Shown here: piece by piece, positions 53,668 through 63,398 of the stretch
Layout: each line of letters begins with the position of its first letter
How positions within the stretch are numbered: position 1 is the first letter of the stretch
NCBI GenBank assembly: GCA_016719135.1
Contig: JADKAV010000006.1
Span: forward strand, 78,815-142,814
Source of the DNA: Micrococcales bacterium
Lineage (GTDB): Bacteria; Actinomycetota; Actinomycetes; S36-B12; UBA10799
DNA: 64,000 nucleotides
Reading direction: 5' to 3'
The notes under the pieces: model-generated
What the model was told of the DNA's origin: nothing
The model's database searches: none
What the model saw: the letters and a program-made list of their open reading frames with translations, nothing else
Made by a program: the position numbers and the translations under genes

Positions 53668-55403
53668 CGCTCGCCCCGCGCGATCCATGTGCGCTGCACT
53701 CCGACGGCCTCCGGAGTGTGCAGCCGGATCATGATGCGATCCACCCCGGGGGTGATCCGATGGGCGGTACGGCGCGACACAATCACCATTGTGGCCAGGG
53801 CCAGCGGCATCGCCCAGGCCGCAGGTTGCGACAGGAGTGCGGCCGGCCAGCCGTTCACGTCCGGCAGCACTGTGGAGACGACGATGGCCACAGTGGCTGC
53901 GACCCCACCTACAAGCAGTCCGGTGGCTGCTCCCACATCGGTGAGCCGACGCCACCAGATCCCCAGCAGCAACAAGGGCGAGAATGTCGCCGCCGCCACT
54001 GCGAACGCCAAGGAGACCGCGCGCGCCAACGGCAGGGTGTCCGCAACCAGCCCGAGCAGCAGCGGAACGATCACGGCGGCCGCAGCCGCGACTCGGAAGG
54101 ACACGATCGGGTCGTCGATCTTGCGCCCCACGATGTCCTGCGACAGGACCCCGGCGACGGTGACGGTCAGGCCGGTGGCGGTCGCCAGGAACGCGGCCGC
54201 GGCACCGGCGGCGACCAAGGCGGTCAGCCACTGTCCAGCCGTCCCACCGACCAGCGCCTGCGGCAACAACAAGACCACGGCATCCGTACGTCCGGTGAGC
54301 AGCAGTTCAGGGGTGTAGAGCCTGCCCAGCATCCCGTACACCGAAGGGGCCAGGTAGAACAGACCCACCAGCGCGATCACGGTCAGCGCGGTCTTGCGCG
54401 CAGCACGGCCGTCCGGGTTGGTGTAGAAGCGAACCAGGACGTGGGGCAGGCCCATCGTCCCCAGGAACAAGGCGAACATCAGGGCGAACGTGCGATACAG
54501 CGCATGCTCCTGGCCCCCCTGCAACGGCTGACTCCACGCCTGACCGTCCAGCACCGGCAGCGACGACAGATGTGGCACGGGCGCTCCCGCAGGGAACGTC
54601 AACGTGGTGCCGGCAGCCAACTCATGGGTGCCGGCTTGCCACGTCAACGCACCGTCGACGCGTTGGTTATCGACGGTGCCAGCGGCCTCCAGAACCAGCG
54701 GCTGATCCACGGTCACCGCGATGTGGTTCTCGACGCTGACGGTCGTGCGATCGTCGAAGACGGGCGCGGACGACGACACCGCGCTGGGACTGGCATCCGC
54801 GCGCCACGCGGCGAGCAGAAAGAGCACGGGAAGCATGATGGCCACGACTTTGAGCCAGTACTGGAAACCTTGAACCAGCGTCACACTGCGCATGCCGCCA
54901 CCGACGATCACGATCAGCACGGTCACCGACACGAGCACGCCGCCCAGCCAGACGGGTGCGCCCAACAGCGTGTGCAGCGCCAGTCCGGCGCCCTGCAACT
55001 GCGGCAGGACATATAGCCACCCGATGAGCACGACCAGCGCGCTGGCGATGAGGCGGACACCGGTGGAGCGCAGGCGGGCCTCGCAGAAGTCCGGCAAGGT
55101 GTACGCACCGGATCGCCGCAGCGGTGCCGCCACCAGCGCGAGCAGCAGCACATAACCCACGGCGTACCCCACGGGGAACCAGACCGCGTCCGCGCCGCCG
55201 GCCATGATCAGTCCGGCCACTCCGAGAAATGACGCCGCTGACAGGTACTCCCCCGAGATGGCCGAGGCGTTCCACCACGCGGGCACCGAACGCGAGGCCA
55301 CGTAGAAGTCGCCGGTCGTGCGCGCCAGCCGGGAACTGTATGCGGCCAGTCCAATGGTGACCAGGGCGGTCAACGCGATAGCCGCCGCCGCTAGGACGTT
55401 CAT
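53664..55403 (-). CDS. sodium/solute symporter (SSS family, ActP-like)
   Basis: 579 residues with about 13 membrane segments. The opening TTGDFYVASRSVPAWWNASAISGEYLSAASFLGVAGLIM is the acetate/pyruvate SSS signature, and FLGTMGLPHVLVRFYT is the second. A loop of about 90 residues (near 250-345), rich in Ser, Thr and Val, is inserted where the second sodium-binding region begins and probably faces outside. Homologous to actP in this window but clearly diverged. A monocarboxylate substrate is an inference. Confidence 0.9.
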   Translation of the reverse strand: MNVLAAAAIALTALVTIGLAAYSSRLARTTGDFYVASRSVPAWWNASAISGEYLSAASFLGVAGLIMAGGADAVWFPVGYAVGYVLLLALVAAPLRRSGAYTLPDFCEARLRSTGVRLIASALVVLIGWLYVLPQLQGAGLALHTLLGAPVWLGGVLVSVTVLIVIVGGGMRSVTLVQGFQYWLKVVAIMLPVLFLLAAWRADASPSAVSSSAPVFDDRTTVSVENHIAVTVDQPLVLEAAGTVDNQRVDGALTWQAGTHELAAGTTLTFPAGAPVPHLSSLPVLDGQAWSQPLQGGQEHALYRTFALMFALFLGTMGLPHVLVRFYTNPDGRAARKTALTVIALVGLFYLAPSVYGMLGRLYTPELLLTGRTDAVVLLLPQALVGGTAGQWLTALVAAGAAAAFLATATGLTVTVAGVLSQDIVGRKIDDPIVSFRVAAAAAVIVPLLLGLVADTLPLARAVSLAFAVAAATFSPLLLLGIWWRRLTDVGAATGLLVGGVAATVAIVVSTVLPDVNGWPAALLSQPAAWAMPLALATMVIVSRRTAHRITPGVDRIMIRLHTPEAVGVQRTWIARGER

Positions 55404-55774
55404 CGGCCTTCCACCAAGTCGGTGAATTGCGCCTCGTTGCGGTCGGCCTGTCGCACGTACCACCAGCCAACGCCGAGGATCGCCGGGTACACCAGGATTC
55501 CGAGCAGGAACCACCACAACGGCATCGGACCAACTTGCAACTCGCGCACCGGCGCCCACAGTCCGAACAACAGCGGCATTGCCACCAACGGCACCACCAC
55601 CAGCGCCACGGTCGCCAGGCCCAGCCGCAACTGCGTGCGGATCAGGGAACGCAGGTAGATGCGCCCCACCCCGGTCTGGTCGTCGATCTCGTCGGTCACA
55701 GGCCGGGGCGGGCGTCTGCGAACGTCGCGGCGGGGCCCGGTGATCACCTCCCTGCGCGGCTTGGGAGCACTCAC
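55400..55774 (-). CDS. DUF485/DUF4212-like small membrane partner of the symporter
   Basis: 124 residues from a GTG at 55774 that overlaps the stop of the response regulator (GTGA). About 40 basic, proline-rich residues (EVITGPRRDVRRRPPRPV) precede two helices, about 53-73 and 85-105. Size, two-helix layout and adjacency to an SSS gene match the DUF485/DUF4212 companions of these symporters. Its stop overlaps the symporter ATG. Confidence 0.78.
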   Translation of the reverse strand: MSAPKPRREVITGPRRDVRRRPPRPVTDEIDDQTGVGRIYLRSLIRTQLRLGLATVALVVVPLVAMPLLFGLWAPVRELQVGPMPLWWFLLGILVYPAILGVGWWYVRQADRNEAQFTDLVEGR

Positions 55775-56538
55775 GTGTCACGCTCCAGTCGCCGGCTCTC
55801 GACCAGCGCCGCCTTCACCGCAGGGGTGTGGCGCCGACTCACCGGCACGGACTGCTCCTCCCCCAGGTCCACCGTCAGCCGCCCGCCGGCCGTGCGCAGG
55901 CCCTCGACGTAGGCGGCGTTGACGAGGTAGCGGCGATGCACACGCAGGAAACCGGCCGGCGCCCAGCGTTCCTCCAAATTGGCCAGCGGGACCCGGACCA
56001 GATGCCCGGCGGTGCGCGTGTGAAGCCTGACGTAATCCCGCTGCGCTTCGACGTAGACGATGTCCGATCGTTTGACGTAGCGCGTCACGCCGCCGAGTTC
56101 CACGGCGATGGTCTCGTCGGCCGGCGCCTCTTCGGCGGGCGCCTGCACGTCGGGCACCTCGGCCTCCAACTGGCGCTGAACCCGGACCACGGCTTGTGCC
56201 AGCCGTTGCGCGCGGATCGGCTTGAGCAGATAGTCCACGGCCGCGATGTCGAAGGCGTCCACGGCGTGGGAGTCGTAGGCGGTGACAAAAACCACCGGGG
56301 GCGGTGCGGTGAAACGGCCGATGATGCGGGCCAGCGCCAACCCGTCCATCCCGGGCATTCGGATGTCCATGAACACCGCGTCCACGTCGTCGGCCTGCAA
56401 CAACTCCAGCGCCGCGGTGGCGGTGCTAGCAGTCCGGACTTGCGCGATGCCGGGGGTGCCGTCGAGAAGATACGCGAGTTCCGCCAGCGCGGGGGGCTCG
56501 TCGTCGACCGCCACCACGATCAGGCCATCGTTATTCAT
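55771..56538 (-). CDS. LytTR-type response regulator
   Basis: 255 residues. Receiver domain 6-122 with DD at 12-13, phosphoacceptor D58 (FMDIRMPGMDG) and Lys near 107 (DYLLKPI). A linker with Glu/Pro/Ala (130-145) precedes a LytTR DNA-binding domain (RYVKRSDIVYVEAQRDYVRLHT, FLRVHRRYLVNAAYVEGL). It pairs with the adjacent kinase, overlapping it by eight bases. It likely activates the symporter genes that follow. Confidence 0.94.
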   Translation of the reverse strand: MNNDGLIVVAVDDEPPALAELAYLLDGTPGIAQVRTASTATAALELLQADDVDAVFMDIRMPGMDGLALARIIGRFTAPPPVVFVTAYDSHAVDAFDIAAVDYLLKPIRAQRLAQAVVRVQRQLEAEVPDVQAPAEEAPADETIAVELGGVTRYVKRSDIVYVEAQRDYVRLHTRTAGHLVRVPLANLEERWAPAGFLRVHRRYLVNAAYVEGLRTAGGRLTVDLGEEQSVPVSRRHTPAVKAALVESRRLERDT

Positions 56539-57706
56539 CGGTCACCGCCTCTGCGAACTTCGGGATGCGCATCGTGACCTTGGTCCCGGCCATGGGGGCG
56601 GTTTCGACGACAAGACCATGCTCGTCACCGAACGCCTGACGCAGCCGCTCGTCGACGTTGGCCAGGCCGACATGATCGCCGGGCTCACCGGACAGGCTGC
56701 GCCGGATCACCCCCGGTTCATTGCCCACCCCGTCGTCCTCGACGCTGATCCAGCAGTCCGGGCCGCGTTCCACCGCCGTGATGCTGATGGTCCCGGGGGT
56801 GTCGCGCTCCTCCAGGCCATGGCGCACGGCGTTCTCCACCAGCGGCTGGATGCACAAGAAGGGAATCCGCACGCTGAGCACCTCAGGGTCCACGCGCAAC
56901 TTCACCTGCAGGCGATCGCCGAACCGCGCTTGTTCCAGCAGCAGGTATTGCTCCACAGAGCGCAACTCCTCGGCCAGCGCGGTGTAGCGGCCGTGGGATC
57001 GGAAGCTGTACCGGGTGAACTCGGCGAAGTCGAGCAGCAGGTCCCGGGCCCGGTCGGGGTCGGTCCTCACGAACGAGGCGATCGCGGTCAACGAGTTGAA
57101 GATGAAGTGCGGCGAGATCTGGGCGCGCAGGACACGGACCTCGGCCTCGGCGCTGCGGGCACGCGTGCGGTCGAGTTCGGCGAGGTCCAGCTGGCCGGAG
57201 GTGAACGTGGCGACCTCCTCCACAGCGCGCATCAGCGCCGGCCCCGCCGACTCGTCGGAATATGCCACCAGCGCGCCCACCACCACGTCCTCGGAGGTCA
57301 GTGGCGCGGCGATCCCTGAGCGCAGCATCTCGGAAACCTCACGCGCCTGGACCGCCGAGAGCACCACCGCGGAACCGGAGTCCAGCGCGGCTCGGGCGTG
57401 GGTCGCGGCGACCTCGCGCTGTTTGTCGCCCACGCCGTCCCACGCCAGCGTGGAGAAGTCGTCGGTGATGGCCAGGGCCTGCACGCCGAGCAGGTTGCGC
57501 AGATGCTTGACCGAGCGCTGGGCCGCCGATTCGGTGAGCCCGGCGCGCAAAGCAGGTGCGGCCAGGCTGGCGATGTGCAGGGTCCGGTACGTCGCCATCT
57601 GCCCTTCGGTGCCCATCCGGGCCCGGCCCCTGACCCAACCGGCGATCACCACCCCGAGCACCACGGCACCCGCTATCGCGGCCAACGCCAGGACCCACGG
57701 GTTCAT
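56531..57706 (-). CDS. LytS/YehU-type sensor histidine kinase
   Basis: 391 residues. One N-terminal membrane helix (5-25), a GAF-like domain (about 45-170), then the His_kinase domain with the phosphoacceptor in AQISPHFIFNSL (H200), and an ATPase with QPLVENAVRHGLE (N box) and VEDDGVGNE (G1). This family has no separate dimerisation domain. Similar kinases (BtsS, YpdA) sense pyruvate outside the cell and control SSS-like transporters, which fits the genes it heads. Confidence 0.93.
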   Translation of the reverse strand: MNPWVLALAAIAGAVVLGVVIAGWVRGRARMGTEGQMATYRTLHIASLAAPALRAGLTESAAQRSVKHLRNLLGVQALAITDDFSTLAWDGVGDKQREVAATHARAALDSGSAVVLSAVQAREVSEMLRSGIAAPLTSEDVVVGALVAYSDESAGPALMRAVEEVATFTSGQLDLAELDRTRARSAEAEVRVLRAQISPHFIFNSLTAIASFVRTDPDRARDLLLDFAEFTRYSFRSHGRYTALAEELRSVEQYLLLEQARFGDRLQVKLRVDPEVLSVRIPFLCIQPLVENAVRHGLEERDTPGTISITAVERGPDCWISVEDDGVGNEPGVIRRSLSGEPGDHVGLANVDERLRQAFGDEHGLVVETAPMAGTKVTMRIPKFAEAVTDE

Positions 57707-57830
57707 GGGCTGAAACTAGCCGAAGTTCGAGGGCGGATCGGGTTGTTCCGGACGGGCGGGGTCGCAGGACGAGTATTGCCGGAACCGAACACCAGCCATA
57801 CGCTGGCCGCAACCGACGCCGGGAGTTCCC

Positions 57831-58826
57831 ATGATCCGCACTCTCGCCTCAGCAACTCTTGCTGCCGGTCTCGCCCTGTCCGTCGCACCCGCTCAAGCGA
57901 AGCCCGAACCCATCCGCGGCTTCCAGGTCACTGTCAAGGACGAGCAGATCCGGGCCAGCGCCCTGGTTCCCGGCCCGGCCGGACGCAAGGCGCAGTTGCA
58001 GCAGTTCGACGATGGCCGGTGGGTCACGGTGGCCCAGACCCGCACCAAGCGCACCAAGGCAACCCCGCGGGCGCGTTGGCGGGTGGCACTCGAGGACCTG
58101 CGGCAACCCTCGGCGCAGAGCCGTGCCCTGGCCGGGCCGCTGGCCGAGTTGATTCGGCTGCGCGCCCAGTCGGGCAAGGCGAAGTCGAAGCCCAAGAAGG
58201 TGCGGGTGACTTTCACCTACCCGCTGGCACCCAACGTCGTCAGTGGTTTCGTGGGCAGCCAGCTAATCGCCCCCGGCAACGAAGCGCTCTGGAGCGGACA
58301 GGTGCGCTACGAGGCCCTTCCCAACGACGACGGCGCTCGCACGGTCAGGTACCGACTGGCCTCGGCCAGCATCGCGTGGAGTTACGAGGGGGAGAAGCCT
58401 GGCTGCGTCATCAAGGGGGACGGGACCTTCACCGAAGCCGATCTCGTCGGCGACGGCTTCGTCGATATCGGGGGCCGCGAGGGTGCGACGGTGGTCTACA
58501 ACTTCACTCTCAGACGTCTGGCAACCGTGCCCCTCACGGTCACCTGCGGGAACCAGAGCTCCCAATTCGAGTCGGTCCTTGGGTTGTTCTTGAACACGCT
58601 CGACTGCCCCTCCGCGTCTCAGGATCCGGGCACGGTCCCATCCACATACACCGGGCAGCCGTGGTCGAACCGCAAGCCGCCATTCGTCTTCTTCGGCAAA
58701 GTGGGCCTCAACGCCGGAAACTTCTGCACCAACACGTTGCAGCCGCCAGGAATCTTCCAGAGCTGGGATCTCACCGGCTCGGATCTGTTCGAGTTCGACG
58801 ACTTCCTGGCACCCCTCGGGAAGTAG
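57831..58826 (+). CDS. secreted protein of unknown function
   Basis: 331 residues with a signal peptide (1-23, ending APAQA). The N-terminal third is basic and rich in Arg/Lys (about 45-115). The C-terminal part is beta-rich with four cysteines in SYEGEKPGCVIKG, LTVTCGNQ, NTLDCPS and AGNFCTN, likely two disulfides. No enzymatic motif and no family recognised. Divergent from the histidine kinase. Confidence 0.7.
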   Translation: MIRTLASATLAAGLALSVAPAQAKPEPIRGFQVTVKDEQIRASALVPGPAGRKAQLQQFDDGRWVTVAQTRTKRTKATPRARWRVALEDLRQPSAQSRALAGPLAELIRLRAQSGKAKSKPKKVRVTFTYPLAPNVVSGFVGSQLIAPGNEALWSGQVRYEALPNDDGARTVRYRLASASIAWSYEGEKPGCVIKGDGTFTEADLVGDGFVDIGGREGATVVYNFTLRRLATVPLTVTCGNQSSQFESVLGLFLNTLDCPSASQDPGTVPSTYTGQPWSNRKPPFVFFGKVGLNAGNFCTNTLQPPGIFQSWDLTGSDLFEFDDFLAPLGK

Positions 58827-58974
58827 CGGTGGTTCAACCGGCTCTTCGGATGGCACCCTTGTCGGCCTGGGGTCGCGCAGCGTGTTCATGGAAGTACCAC
58901 AAGGTGAGTGGATCGCATCCAATGCTCTGGCCTGCGCCATCCGCGACAGCTGACTTCCACCGGCACCTCAATGT

Positions 58975-59488
58975 GGTGCTCCGGATTTGAGGGGGGTCGG
59001 CTGGTCGGTGAGGTGTTTGCTGGCCGGGGGTGTGTCGGTGGTGGCCGCGGCTTTTCTCGAAACGACTGCTGACCAGCGGTTCGGTCCAGCCTCGCCATCA
59101 CATGGGGGCCACCGGTCGCACCCTCGGCTCCGCTGCGGCCCCCATCTGATGGGAGAAATGGGACATAAGCCCCAGAGTGCACGCCGTGGCCATCACATCG
59201 GGGCCGCCGAGGGCCTCACCGCCTCCGCCGCGGCCCTCATTTGATGGCGGTGGGCGGTAGATGCTCTGGTGGCAGGGGCGTCTGCGAGCCAATGGCCACG
59301 TGGGGCTGTGACTGGCATGCCGTCCACGACACGATCCTGGCCCACGGTCAGCTGCTGGTCGACGATCCCGAGCGGATCGGCCCGATCCAGGCGACCGGGA
59401 AGGACCAGACGCCGTTCAACCGACTCGGGCAGTACCGCACCCAGCAGTGGGCGACCACGTTCGACTCCCCCCTGAAATCCGAAGGGCC
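58975..59488 (+). mobile_element. ISL3-family-derived degenerate element, copy D
   Basis: 514 bp with ends GGTGCTCCGGATTTGAGGGG and (reverse complement) GGCCCTTCGGATTTCAGGGG. Its left arm is shortened at the same place as in copy C. Hairpins lie at 59095-59152 (15 of 16 arm bases pair) and 59190-59247. The frame GCDWHAVHDTILAHGQLLVDDPERIGPIQATGKDQ is the transposase fragment. No target duplication is seen at its ends (flanks CTCAATGT and CCTTACGG). Confidence 0.87.
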
Positions 59489-59612
59489 CCTTACGGTCGG
59501 CGACGTCCCGGACCCTCCCGGCGGGAGCCGGCACGCCGTGATGGGCATGGGGGAACCGACAGACCTGACCACAGCCTGCTCGTGCGCCGTGCCGCCGAGT
59601 GGGGATCGCCGA

Positions 59613-59659
59613 AAGGTTGAATGAAAACGACCAGTAAGTGGTCGTTTTCATTCAACCTT
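59613..59659. repeat. perfect palindrome with 21-bp arms
   Basis: The left arm 59613-59633 (AAGGTTGAATGAAAACGACC, then A) and right arm 59639-59659 are perfect complements around the 5-base loop GTAAG. The arms are much richer in A/T than this genome and have no T-run after them. It lies 77 bases past the acs stop, so a terminator role is possible, but length, perfection and composition suggest a recombination site, operator or end of another element. Confidence 0.9.
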
Positions 59660-59735
59660 CGCGTCGGACTCGACCTCGACCAAGCTCACCACTGCCCCCC
59701 GGGGTCTGGGGCCATGGACCGTGGCCGAGTCCGGC

Positions 59736-61683
59736 TTAGTTCCCCGCGCCGAGCCCCTCCTGGATCAGGTTCATGATGGTGGGATCGGCCAGGGTTGTGA
59801 CGTCTCCCAGGCTACGATTCTCCGCGACATCGCGCAGAAGTCGCCGCATGATCTTTCCCGACCGCGTCTTCGGTAGTTCGGGCACGACCATGATCTGGCG
59901 CGGTTTGGCGATCGGGCCGATCTCGTGGCCGACGTGCTGGCGCAACTCCTGCACCAGGCCGTCGGCATCCGCAGCGTCCCCGCGCAGGATGACGAATGCG
60001 ACAATCCCCTGCCCGGTGGTCTCGTCGGTGGCGCCGACAACCGCTGCCTCGGCCACCGAGGGGTGCGACACCAGCGCCGACTCGACCTCGGTGGTGGAGA
60101 TGCGGTGGCCCGACACGTTCATGACGTCGTCGACCCGGCCGAGCAGCCACACGTAGCCGTCCTCGTCGATCTTCGCGCCGTCGCCGGCGAAGTAGTACTG
60201 CGGCCAACGACTCCAGTACGTGTTCTTGTACCGCTCGTCGTCACCCCAGATGCCGCGCAGCATCGACGGCCACGGCTGGGTCAGCACGAGGTATCCGCCG
60301 CCACCGTTGGGCACCGGAACTCCCATGTCGTCGACGACCGCGGCACCGATGCCGGGCAGCGCGCGCATGGCCGAACCGGGCTTGCACGCGGTCACGCCGG
60401 GCAGCGGGCTGATCATCATCGCGCCGGTTTCGGTCTGCCACCAGGTATCCACGATGGGGCAGACGTCCGCCGCCGATCACATCGCGGTACCACATCCAGG
60501 CCTCCGGGTTGATCGACTCACCCACCGAACCGAGCAGCCGCAGCGAGGACAGGTCGTACTGCTCGGGGATGTCCTTGCCCCACTTCATGAACGTGCGGAT
60601 CGCGGTGGGCGCGGTGTAGAGGATCGAGACCTTGTGCTTCTCGATGATCTCCCACCAGCGGCCCTTGTGCGGGGTGTCCGGGGTGCCCTCGTAGATCACC
60701 TGGGTGGCGCCGTTGCTCAACGGGCCGTACACGATGTAGCTGTGCCCGGTGACCCAGCCGATGTCCGCGGTGCACCAGTAGACGTCGGTCTCCGGCTTCA
60801 GGTCGAAGACGTTGCCGTGGGTGTACGAGACCTGGGTGAGGTAGCCGCCGGTGGTGTGCAGGATGCCCTTGGGCTTGCCGGTCGTGCCCGAGGTGTACAG
60901 GATGAACAGCGGGTGCTCGGCGTCGAACGGTTGCGGCGCGTGGACGTCACTGGCCGTCGCGACCACATCGTGCCACCAGAGGTCGCGGCCCTCGTGCCAC
61001 TGCACCGGGTCGCCGGTGCGCCGGACCACAAGCACCTTCTCCACCGACGGGCAGTGCTCGACCGCTTCGTCCACGGCCGGTTTGAGCGGCATGGAGGACC
61101 CGCGTCGGAACTGCCCGTCGCTGGTGATGACCACTTTCGCCTGCGCGTCGTCGATGCGGCTGCGCAGCGCCTCGGCTGAGAAGCCGCCGAAGACCACCGA
61201 GTGCGGCGCGCCGATCCGCGCGCAGGCCAGCATGGCCACGACCGCCTGCGGGATCATCGGCATGTAGATGGCCACCCGGTCGCCGGCCGCCACCCCCAGG
61301 CCGGTCAAGGCGTTGGCCGCCTGCGAGACCCGCTGCTGCAGTTGCTCGTAGGTGATGGTCTCGGGCTCTCCGCTCTCCGGTTCGAAGATGATCGCGGTGC
61401 GCGAGCCGAGCCCGTTTTCCACGTGACGGTCCACGCAGTTGTAGGCGACGTTGAGCTCTCCGCCGACGAACCATTTCGCGAACGGCGCGTTCGACCAGTC
61501 CAGGACCTCGGTCCAGGGGGTGGACCAGGCCAGTCGTTGCGCCTGCTGGGCCCAGAAACCGAGCCGGTCGGCGGCGGCCTCGTCGTACAGTTCTGCGGTG
61601 GCGACGGCCTGGGCTGCGAACTGCTCGGGGGGCGGGAAACTGCGGGATTCGGTGGCGAGGTTCGCCAGCGTCTGAGTCATCAT
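59736..61683 (-). CDS. acs: acetyl-CoA synthetase (AMP-forming), frameshifted
   Basis: The N-terminal part holds the acyl-adenylate core: YTSGTTGKPKGILHT, ADIGWVTGHSYIVYGPL and YTAPTAIRTFMKWG. The C-terminal part has VDTWWQTETG, the hinge GRVDDVMNVSGHRIST and the catalytic Lys in PKTRSGKIMRR, in another frame. Dropping one G in GGCGGCGG (about 60465-60475) gives IGGDVCPIVDTWWQTE. Acs makes acetyl-CoA from acetate, ATP and CoA. It follows actP by 95 bases and its start is at the first of two ATGs. Likely a sequencing error. Confidence 0.9.
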
Positions 61684-61778
61684 GTGCCTTTCGTGTTCGG
61701 TGGTTGCATCTCGCGAGCTGCCTGGAGCTCCGTCCGGGTGGCGGGGCCAACTCACACCACCGGGACGGGATCAAGGGG

Positions 61779-63398
61779 CTAGTGCGCGACGGTGGCCTTC
61801 TCAGCACCGGCGCCGGTCAGGGACCGGACCTCCATCTCGGCGTACTTCATCGTGTCCGCCTTGTTCGGGTCGGTGATGCTGCCCAGCCAGCCGAGCAGGA
61901 AGGCCAGCGGGATCGAGACCAGCCCCGGGTTGTCCAGCGGGAACCAGGAGAAGTCCACACCCTGCAGCATCGACGGGCTCTTCGTCGCGCCCTCGGGGAT
62001 CGGCTTGCCCGACACCACCGGCGAGAAGAGGATCAGCGTGATCGAGGAGATCAGACCGCCGTAGATGCTCCAGACGGCGCCACGGGTGGTGAACCGCTTC
62101 CAGAACAGCGAGTAGAGGATCGTCGGCAGGTTCGCCGACGCGGCCACCGCGAAGGCCAGCGCCACCAGGAACGCGATGTTCTGGTCCTTGGCCAGGATTC
62201 CGCCGACGATCGCAACCAGGCCGATCGCGACTGCCGCGATGCGGGCAACCCTGACCTCCTGGTCGGTGCTGACCTTGCCGCGCTTGATCACGTTGGCGTA
62301 CACGTCATGGGCGAAGGATGCACTGGCGGTGATCGTCAATCCTGCGACCACCGCGAGGATCGTCGCGAAGGCGACCGCCGAGATGAAGCCGAGCAGCAGG
62401 GTGCCACCGAGTTCGTAGGCCAGCAGCGGCGCCGCGGAGTTCGCGCCGCCCGGGGCCGCCTTGATGACGTCGGCGCCGACCAGCGCAGCCGCACCGAAGC
62501 CGAGCACCAGGCTGAACAGGTAGAACAGACCGATCAGGCTGATCGCCCAGACCACGGACTTGCGGGCCTCCTTGGAGGTGGGGACGGTGTAGAAGCGCAT
62601 CAGCACGTGCGGCAGACCCGCGGTGCCCAGCACCAGCGCCATCGACAGCGAGATGAAGTCGACCTTCGTCAAGGTGCTGAGACCGTACTTGGCACCCGGG
62701 GCGAGAAGCTTGTCACCCAGCGCGCTGTTGTCGGCGGCCGCGCCCATCACGTTCGACAGGCTCATCCCGAACTTGCTCAGCACCCAGAACGTCATCAGCG
62801 CGGCACCTGCGATCAGCAGGACCGCCTTGATGATCTGCACCCAGGTGGTGCCCTTCATGCCACCGACCAGGACGTAGACGATCATCAGGATGCCGACAAC
62901 GGCGATGGTCAGGGACTGCCCGACGTTGCCGGTCACCCCCATCAGCAGGCTGACCAGACCACCGGCGCCGGCCATCTGCGCCAGCAGGTAGAAGAACGAC
63001 ACCGCGAGGGTCGAGATCGCAGCGGCCATGCGAACGGGCCGTTGACGCATGCGGAAGGCCAGCACGTCGGCCATCGTGAACTTGCCGGTGTTGCGCAGCA
63101 ACTCCGCGACCAGCAGCAATGCCACCAGCCACGCGACGAGGAAGCCGATCGAGTAGAGGAAGCCGTCGAAACCGGTGAGCGCGATGGCGCCGGTGATGCC
63201 GAGGAACGACGCCGCCGAGAGGTAGTCGCCGGCGATGGCGGTGCCGTTCTGGCCGCCGCTGAAGGAGCGGCCGCCGGTGTAGTAGTCGGAGGCGGTGCGG
63301 TTGGTGCGCGAGGCGCGGATCACGATGAACATCGTCACGGCGACGAACGCCAAGAAGATGGTCATGTTGACCGCGGGACTTCCAGCAGTGGCATTCAT
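61779..63398 (-). CDS. actP: cation/acetate symporter ActP
   Basis: 539 residues, about 13 membrane segments. TASDYYTGGRSFSGGQNGTAIAGDYLSAASFLGITGAIAL near 37-76 is the ActP signature, and VLGTAGLPHVLMRFYTVP is the second. It imports acetate and similar monocarboxylates with sodium or protons. ATG overlaps the DUF485 stop by one base (TGATG). Operon DUF485-actP-acs is the common acetate-scavenging order. Confidence 0.93.
   Translation of the reverse strand: MNATAGSPAVNMTIFLAFVAVTMFIVIRASRTNRTASDYYTGGRSFSGGQNGTAIAGDYLSAASFLGITGAIALTGFDGFLYSIGFLVAWLVALLLVAELLRNTGKFTMADVLAFRMRQRPVRMAAAISTLAVSFFYLLAQMAGAGGLVSLLMGVTGNVGQSLTIAVVGILMIVYVLVGGMKGTTWVQIIKAVLLIAGAALMTFWVLSKFGMSLSNVMGAAADNSALGDKLLAPGAKYGLSTLTKVDFISLSMALVLGTAGLPHVLMRFYTVPTSKEARKSVVWAISLIGLFYLFSLVLGFGAAALVGADVIKAAPGGANSAAPLLAYELGGTLLLGFISAVAFATILAVVAGLTITASASFAHDVYANVIKRGKVSTDQEVRVARIAAVAIGLVAIVGGILAKDQNIAFLVALAFAVAASANLPTILYSLFWKRFTTRGAVWSIYGGLISSITLILFSPVVSGKPIPEGATKSPSMLQGVDFSWFPLDNPGLVSIPLAFLLGWLGSITDPNKADTMKYAEMEVRSLTGAGAEKATVAH

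Larger units (their letters stand above)
58827..59735. other. gene-free stretch between the secreted-protein gene and acs
   Basis: Holds the ISL3-derived copy D (58975-59488) and a perfect long palindrome (59613-59659). The remaining sequence, 58827-58974 and 59489-59612, has no convincing gene. Confidence 0.6.
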
